From contig CAYYMT010000118.1 in NCBI GenBank assembly GCA_964472715.1, forward strand, positions 1-10,929: a stretch of DNA of 10,929 bases, read 5' to 3'. Position 1 is the stretch's first letter, and the number at the start of each line of letters is the position of its first letter. Shown piece by piece: positions 7,053 through 10,929 of the stretch. The notes under the pieces are model-generated. The model searched no databases, was not told where the DNA came from, and saw only the letters and a list, made by a program, of their open reading frames with translations. Source of the DNA: JAFGTP01 sp964472715 (lineage in GTDB: Bacteria > Fidelibacterota > UBA2242 > JAFGTP01). A program made the position numbers and the translations under genes.

Positions 7053-7071
7053 TTTCTTGAAATTCAAGAAA
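7053..7071. promoter_or_regulatory. 19-bp perfect palindrome, possible operator
   Basis: TTTCTTGAA and TTCAAGAAA are perfect inverted 9-base arms around a single central A. The site lies 21 bases upstream of the ATG chosen for the EnvC-like gene and about 245 bases upstream of the divergent histidine kinase. It could be a binding site for a dimeric regulator, such as the neighbouring NarL-type response regulator, or form a hairpin in the leader mRNA. There is no T tract, so it is not a typical terminator. The binding function is inference. Confidence 0.4.
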
Positions 7072-7219
7072 TAATGAATAAGCCTCCCGGTATGAATATC
7101 ATTCGCAACCAGCCGGTTTCATAATAGATAATCCTTTTTTCCCAGCAATAATTCAGGTTATGCAAAACCCAACATCAATGATTCGCCACTGTTAATTAAA
7201 TAAAAAATTCTGTTTGTGA

Positions 7220-7249
7220 TTGGACATTAATTTTATTAAAGTGTAGTAA
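7220..7249 (+). promoter_or_regulatory. Possible sigma-70-type promoter for the two-component operon
   Basis: TTGGAC (7220-7225) and TAGTAA (7244-7249) are separated by 18 bases in an AT-rich part of the divergent intergenic region, 67 bases before the kinase ATG. Both hexamers are imperfect matches, and promoter consensus differs in Bacteroidota-like lineages, so this is only a candidate. The rest of 7072-7315 shows no gene and no convincing hairpin. Confidence 0.25.
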
Positions 7250-7315
7250 AATCAGTTGTTTCAGATTCATAATAATTTTTACCGGAATCAATAACAGGGA
7301 GTAAATTACACCGGC

Positions 7316-8572
7316 ATGGCGCAGCGTTTTTTACTGAATTACCGGGCATTCATGACAATGAACCAAATCATAGATAAAATACTCAACCGCAGCATTTTAA
7401 TCATTTTAATAGTGGCTGTTCCTATTAATATCACGACATTCCTTTTACTGTCTGAGCATCCGCTCCATATATTCCGGTATGTTAATCTGGTGCTGGGAAT
7501 ATCCATACTACTGCTCTTTCTCTTTCGTACAAAACTCAATATCCGCAGGAAAACCGGATTGCTCATTGCTTTTGTCCTTCTGCGTGGATTTTATGCTCTT
7601 TGTTTCGGGTTGCTCAATATCAGCGGGCTCTGGTTTGTGCTGGCCATTATTTTCACGTTGCTGATTTTTACTGACAGAGCGGCTTTTGGTATCTATCTGA
7701 TTACGCTTATGCTGACAATTGCCACCGGTATTTCGATTGTAATCCAACTTCCCTGGTTTCCGGTTCAGCAGGGATATCTTGAATATGGCCCCGGCCAGGT
7801 GAGTATCAATATTATTCATTTTCTCCTGATCGGGTATCTCGCCTATTATATCATCTCCAATTTTATCCGGAATATGCAAGCAGAAGCCGAAGCGAAAAGA
7901 AACCTCAATGCACGCTACCTCAATTCCGTCATCACCACCCAGGAAAAGGAAAGACAACGAATTGCCGAAGACCTGCATGACGGACTGGCACCGGCCCTTT
8001 CCGGGGCAAAGCACTATTTCCAGGCCTACCAAGACGCCCGGTATCCGGAAGAAAAACAAACCATCGCGGACAAACTGGACGCTATTCTAAAAAACACAAT
8101 TAAGGAGGTGACCCAGATCGCGCACAATACCAGTCCGATGGTACTAAATAAGTTTGGCCTGCAAGGTGCAATTGATGAACTGATCAACAATGCCCTTTAT
8201 CTGTCCGGTATCACCATTGATTACCGGGGAGATGAGCTGCCTAGATTTGATAAGGCTATTGAATTGTCCCTCTACCGGATATTGACAGAACTCATCAACA
8301 ATACCCAAAAACACGCCGGCGCGAAATCGATAACCCTTCAGACCAATTTTGACAATAGGTGGCTGACAATCCAATATGAAGATGACGGTATTGGATTTGA
8401 TCGCAGTGATGTAGCCGGCCGGGGCATGGGCCTGCAAAATATTCAAAACCGCGTTAATGCGTTAAATGGCACCCTTGCTTTCCTGGAAAAGGAACAGTCA
8501 GGCGTTGTCATCAGGATTGAAATTCCAGTAGTAACCAGTCAACAAAAAGACGAAGAAACATGCGCAGCATAA
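7316..8572 (+). CDS. Membrane sensor histidine kinase, HisKA_3 (NarX/LiaS/DesK-like) family
   Basis: This is the sensor of a two-component system. It autophosphorylates on a histidine and passes the phosphate to the adjacent regulator. Six likely membrane helices span about 26-46, 53-70, 79-100, 104-119, 122-145 and 163-183, with only short loops, so sensing is probably within or near the membrane. A short cytoplasmic helix leads to the dimerisation/phosphoacceptor helix with the HisKA_3 H-box RIAEDLHDGL (phosphorylated H221). The HATPase_c domain has the N-box ELINNTQKHAG (325-335), the G1 box DDGIGFD (356-362) and the G2 box GRGMGL (368-373), so it appears catalytically intact. The 418-residue length includes an uncertain first 12-14 residues, because ATGs at 7352 and 7358 are alternative starts; a GGGAG lies rather far upstream of 7316. 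The signal sensed is unknown. Confidence 0.93.
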   Translation: MAQRFLLNYRAFMTMNQIIDKILNRSILIILIVAVPINITTFLLLSEHPLHIFRYVNLVLGISILLLFLFRTKLNIRRKTGLLIAFVLLRGFYALCFGLLNISGLWFVLAIIFTLLIFTDRAAFGIYLITLMLTIATGISIVIQLPWFPVQQGYLEYGPGQVSINIIHFLLIGYLAYYIISNFIRNMQAEAEAKRNLNARYLNSVITTQEKERQRIAEDLHDGLAPALSGAKHYFQAYQDARYPEEKQTIADKLDAILKNTIKEVTQIAHNTSPMVLNKFGLQGAIDELINNALYLSGITIDYRGDELPRFDKAIELSLYRILTELINNTQKHAGAKSITLQTNFDNRWLTIQYEDDGIGFDRSDVAGRGMGLQNIQNRVNALNGTLAFLEKEQSGVVIRIEIPVVTSQQKDEETCAA

Positions 8573-9189
8573 AGATCACCATTGTTGATGACCATGAATT
8601 ATTCAGGGAGGGTCTCGCCCTTGTATTGAGAAATATCGACGGCTTTGAGGTGGCCGCCATTTATTCCGACGGCCAGGCATTCATTGACAACCTTGAACAG
8701 AACACCGGCAAAGAAATCGTTTTGATGGACATCAAAATGCCCCGGCTGGATGGGATTCAGGCAACGGAGCAAGCTCTGAAAATCAACCCTGAATTACAGA
8801 TCATCGCACTGACAGTTTTATCGGACATGTATCACTATCAACAAATGCTGGCTGCCGGCGCTGCCGGATTTATGTTGAAAAGCGCTGACAAATCAGAACT
8901 AAAAACGGCAATCTCAAGAATCCAACAGGGTGATAATTACTTTTCTTCAGAAATTCTATCCCGCTTCTCGGTGAAGCCGGAAGAAACCAACTTACTTTCT
9001 CCCCGGGAAACACAAATCGTTTTCCATATTTGCCGGGGATTCTCCACCAAAGAAATGGCTGATCATCTCAACATCAGCATCAAAACCGTAGAAACCCACC
9101 GGGCTTCCATTTTTAAAAAGTCCCGCGTTCGCAACGCCCCGCAGTTAGTAGTCTGGGCGGTCAAAAACAATCTTCTCCAAATCCAGTAA
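8560..9189 (+). CDS. NarL/LuxR-type response regulator
   Basis: This is the DNA-binding partner of the preceding kinase. The receiver domain (about 1-125) has the acidic pair D10/D11, phosphoacceptor D57 in VLMDIKMPRLDG, T85 and K107, all the residues needed for phosphorylation. A LuxR-type helix-turn-helix (about 145-205) follows, with LSPRETQIVFHICRGFSTKEMA and the recognition-helix region SIKTVETHRASIF. The 209-residue length is typical. The ATG lies inside the end of the kinase gene (13-base overlap) with a purine-rich GAAGAAA upstream, which points to one transcript and coupled translation. Targets are not stated by the sequence. The divergent EnvC-like gene, its palindrome, the kinase operon itself and the downstream beta-helix gene are the natural candidates. 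Confidence 0.95.
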   Translation: MRSIKITIVDDHELFREGLALVLRNIDGFEVAAIYSDGQAFIDNLEQNTGKEIVLMDIKMPRLDGIQATEQALKINPELQIIALTVLSDMYHYQQMLAAGAAGFMLKSADKSELKTAISRIQQGDNYFSSEILSRFSVKPEETNLLSPRETQIVFHICRGFSTKEMADHLNISIKTVETHRASIFKKSRVRNAPQLVVWAVKNNLLQIQ

Positions 9190-9370
9190 TTCCTTCCAAA
9201 AATAAGGGTTTTCCCTGATTGTTTTAAATCACTATATTTACCTAAATTATATAAATAGTGACACAGGTCAGCACTGAGGGATTTTTAATGCCGGTTTAAT
9301 ATTTAGAAATTAAGGAGTTGCAATCTCATTTGCTATATTTTTAAATCCATCAAATTTGGAGAACAAATAG
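9190..9370. other. Intergenic region before the beta-helix gene
   Basis: These 181 AT-rich bases contain no gene. A weak AGGG-TTTT-CCCT hairpin near 9205-9216 follows the response regulator but lacks a T tract, so no terminator is called. Several AT-rich boxes occur (TATATT, TATATAAAT), but none pairs with a convincing -35 at proper spacing. At its end GGAG (9358-9361) sits nine bases before the ATG at 9371, a good Shine-Dalgarno sequence for the next gene. Confidence 0.5.
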
Positions 9371-10929
9371 ATGAAAGTCTTTAAAATTTTTTCTGTCCTT
9401 CTCATTTTTTTCGCAGTTCTTATTCCCGCTACAATTTACGTTGATTCTTCAGCAACCGGCACAGCGGACGGCAGCAGTTGGGCGAACGCCTACACAACAT
9501 TACAACCGGCTATTGACGCGGCTTCCTCCGGTGACCAGGTTTGGGTGGCTGCCGGTACCTATTTTCCCACCAAAACCCTGGGCGGCACCACAGACCGGCA
9601 CAGGACATTTCAGATGAAAAACGATCTGGCGATCTATGGCGGCTTTTCCGGCAATGAAGATCCCGCCGGATTTGATTTGGACAATCGTGATTTTTCCGCC
9701 AATGAAACTATTCTCAGCGGGGATTTTAACCAGGATGATAGCCTCTATATAACTGATGAATGGATTGTTAATATCGACAATAATTCAGAAAATTGTTTTC
9801 ATGTCTTTAACCATCCGGCATCACTTAATCTTGACAGGACGGCTTTTTTAGACGGGTTTACAATTACCGGCGGTAATACATACGAATTAGATGCTGCAGA
9901 AGTAAGGGCCGGCAGCGCCATTTTGAACGATGACGCATCTCCGACATTCCAAAATCTTTTGATAACAGTTAATAATTCCAATTCGTATGTAATCCACGGC
10001 GAAGGAGCAATTGTCTATAATGGTCCCGGTTCATCACCAAAATTTGACAGTATTGAATTTTCTAAAAATCACTGCAGGGCCATGTATAATCTTAATGCAT
10101 CCCCTGAAGTGACGAATACATCCATCAAAAACCATACAAACGGCACCGCCGGCGGTGGTATTTATAATCGGAACAGTTCCGCCATACTCAGCAACATCGA
10201 AATCGAATCGGTTTATTCCGAAGAAGGCGGCGGCGGTATTTGTGAAGATAATTCTACCTCCACTCTGATCAATGTTTCCATTATAAAAAGCAAAATTAAA
10301 TATGGCAGCGGGGCCGGTATATGGATCAGGAATAACTCCACTACCTTACTTAACCATGTAATCGTCACCCAATGCCGGGCCTGGGCCGGTGGCGGCATAT
10401 ATGTTTCCGGAAATTCAACACCGGTCATTACTAATACGGAAATATCCAATAATTATTCTGCACAAGGTTGTTCCGGAATTTGGATAGAAGGCACCGGCAC
10501 CGAAACTGAATTAACCAATGTTCTTATTGCAGACAACCACGATGACAATATGGGCTCCGGTGTTGCTGTATTTGATACTGCTCATGCCATTTTGAATAAT
10601 GTCACCATTGCAAATAATTCGTGTAATAGCTGGGGATCAGGATTATTACTGGACACAGACGCCACAATAGATATGAATAATTGTATTATCTGGGGCAATA
10701 AAAATGGCGATGGCGACAGCGGCATGGATCAGTTAGCCATTATGAATGCGGGTGATATTGAGTTTGTACTTGATGAAATGGATCATACCTGTATCGATAC
10801 ATCTAATCCCGGTAATGATGCTAATAACAGTGCCATAGCTGATTATCTTGCTCAGGATTCAACCAATATTTTTCAAAATCCGCAATTTGCCGACTCTCTG
10901 TATGATCCGGTGCATCCCTTCTGCCTGAC
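9371..10929 (+). CDS. Secreted right-handed parallel beta-helix repeat protein (C-terminus beyond window)
   Basis: An open frame runs from the ATG at 9371 to the window edge without a stop: 519 codons plus two bases. A good ribosome binding site (GGAG, nine bases upstream) fixes the start. Residues 1-20 form a signal peptide (MKVFKIF, then a hydrophobic core ending in LIPA), so it is exported. Residues 22-66 carry an N-terminal segment common in extracellular beta-helix proteins: IYVDSSATG, then GSSWANAYTTLQPAIDAA, then GDQVWVAAGTYFP. From about 180 to 430, Gly-rich turns followed by a short hydrophobic strand (for example GGGIYN, GGGICED, GAGIWIR, GGIYVSG, SGIWIEG) recur every 26-28 residues, as in single coils of a beta-helix. 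Asn and Ser/Thr are abundant. No enzymatic motif is recognised. Adhesion, a surface-layer role or polysaccharide binding or cleavage are all possible. A C-terminal sorting domain may lie beyond the window. Confidence 0.88.
   Translation, partial: MKVFKIFSVLLIFFAVLIPATIYVDSSATGTADGSSWANAYTTLQPAIDAASSGDQVWVAAGTYFPTKTLGGTTDRHRTFQMKNDLAIYGGFSGNEDPAGFDLDNRDFSANETILSGDFNQDDSLYITDEWIVNIDNNSENCFHVFNHPASLNLDRTAFLDGFTITGGNTYELDAAEVRAGSAILNDDASPTFQNLLITVNNSNSYVIHGEGAIVYNGPGSSPKFDSIEFSKNHCRAMYNLNASPEVTNTSIKNHTNGTAGGGIYNRNSSAILSNIEIESVYSEEGGGGICEDNSTSTLINVSIIKSKIKYGSGAGIWIRNNSTTLLNHVIVTQCRAWAGGGIYVSGNSTPVITNTEISNNYSAQGCSGIWIEGTGTETELTNVLIADNHDDNMGSGVAVFDTAHAILNNVTIANNSCNSWGSGLLLDTDATIDMNNCIIWGNKNGDGDSGMDQLAIMNAGDIEFVLDEMDHTCIDTSNPGNDANNSAIADYLAQDSTNIFQNPQFADSLYDPVHPFCL

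Noticed and set aside
7508..8059. 183-codon open frame on the minus strand inside the histidine kinase
   Set aside because: Antisense to a kinase with all expected motifs; no independent evidence of coding.
9199..9216. AGGG-TTTT-CCCT hairpin after the response regulator as a terminator
   Set aside because: Only four pairs in the stem and no run of T after it; too weak to call.
9218..9340. Promoter boxes upstream of the beta-helix gene
   Set aside because: Many AT-rich matches to -10 exist but none has a paired -35 at 16-18 bases that stands out; picking one would be arbitrary.
10213..10449. Small minus-strand frame inside the beta-helix gene
   Set aside because: The plus-strand frame has a start, ribosome binding site, signal peptide and periodic coils over 519 codons, so the reverse frame is a by-product.
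10150..10690. Possible CRISPR-like or DNA-level tandem repeat in the beta-helix gene
   Set aside because: The periodicity (about 78-84 bases) is at protein level in an open frame; DNA units are not identical and there are no spacers.

Overview
The window looks like a piece of a bacterial chromosome from an uncultured Gram-negative organism. It has mid-range base composition, tightly packed housekeeping genes with overlapping start and stop codons, and a run of exactly 100 Ns typical of a scaffold join. An EnvC-like periplasmic protein and a secreted parallel beta-helix protein of the kind common in Bacteroidota and related candidate phyla suggest a member of the wider Fibrobacteres-Chlorobi-Bacteroidota assemblage or a neighbouring candidate phylum. 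That placement is inference only; nothing here fixes the lineage.

Left part (14-7031, all on the minus strand). Read in the direction of transcription the order is an EnvC/M23-like cell-wall protein, holB (clamp-loader delta prime), ricT (PSP1 domain, YaaT), metG (methionyl-tRNA synthetase with a fused tRNA-binding domain), an intergenic stretch with hairpins and an assembly gap, tatD, rsmA/ksgA, and a tRNA with anticodon CAU. Junctions are tight: ATGA between the EnvC-like gene and holB, one base between holB and ricT, an overlap between ricT and metG, and TAATG between tatD and rsmA. The order holB-ricT-metG-tatD-rsmA is a compact version of the order known from Bacillus subtilis (holB-yaaT...metS-yabD...ksgA), so this is an old, conserved housekeeping cluster.

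The only unexplained part of the left half is about 120 bases (1721-1837) between tatD and the gap. It holds three short perfect hairpins and a 9-base tandem motif, and looks like a dispersed intergenic repeat that may have broken the assembly.

Middle (7032-9189). A 284-base divergent intergenic region contains a perfect 19-bp palindrome just upstream of the EnvC-like gene. It is followed on the plus strand by a two-component pair that overlaps by 13 bases: a six-helix membrane histidine kinase of the HisKA_3 (NarX/LiaS/DesK-like) type and a NarL/LuxR-type response regulator.

Right part (9190-10929). A 181-base intergenic region leads to a secreted right-handed beta-helix protein with a clear ribosome binding site and signal peptide. 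It stays open to the window edge (519 codons seen), and its coils repeat every 26-28 residues. No CRISPR array, phage module, transposase or defence system is visible. The most interesting items are the intergenic repeat and gap, the palindrome beside the two-component system, and the periodic beta-helix protein.
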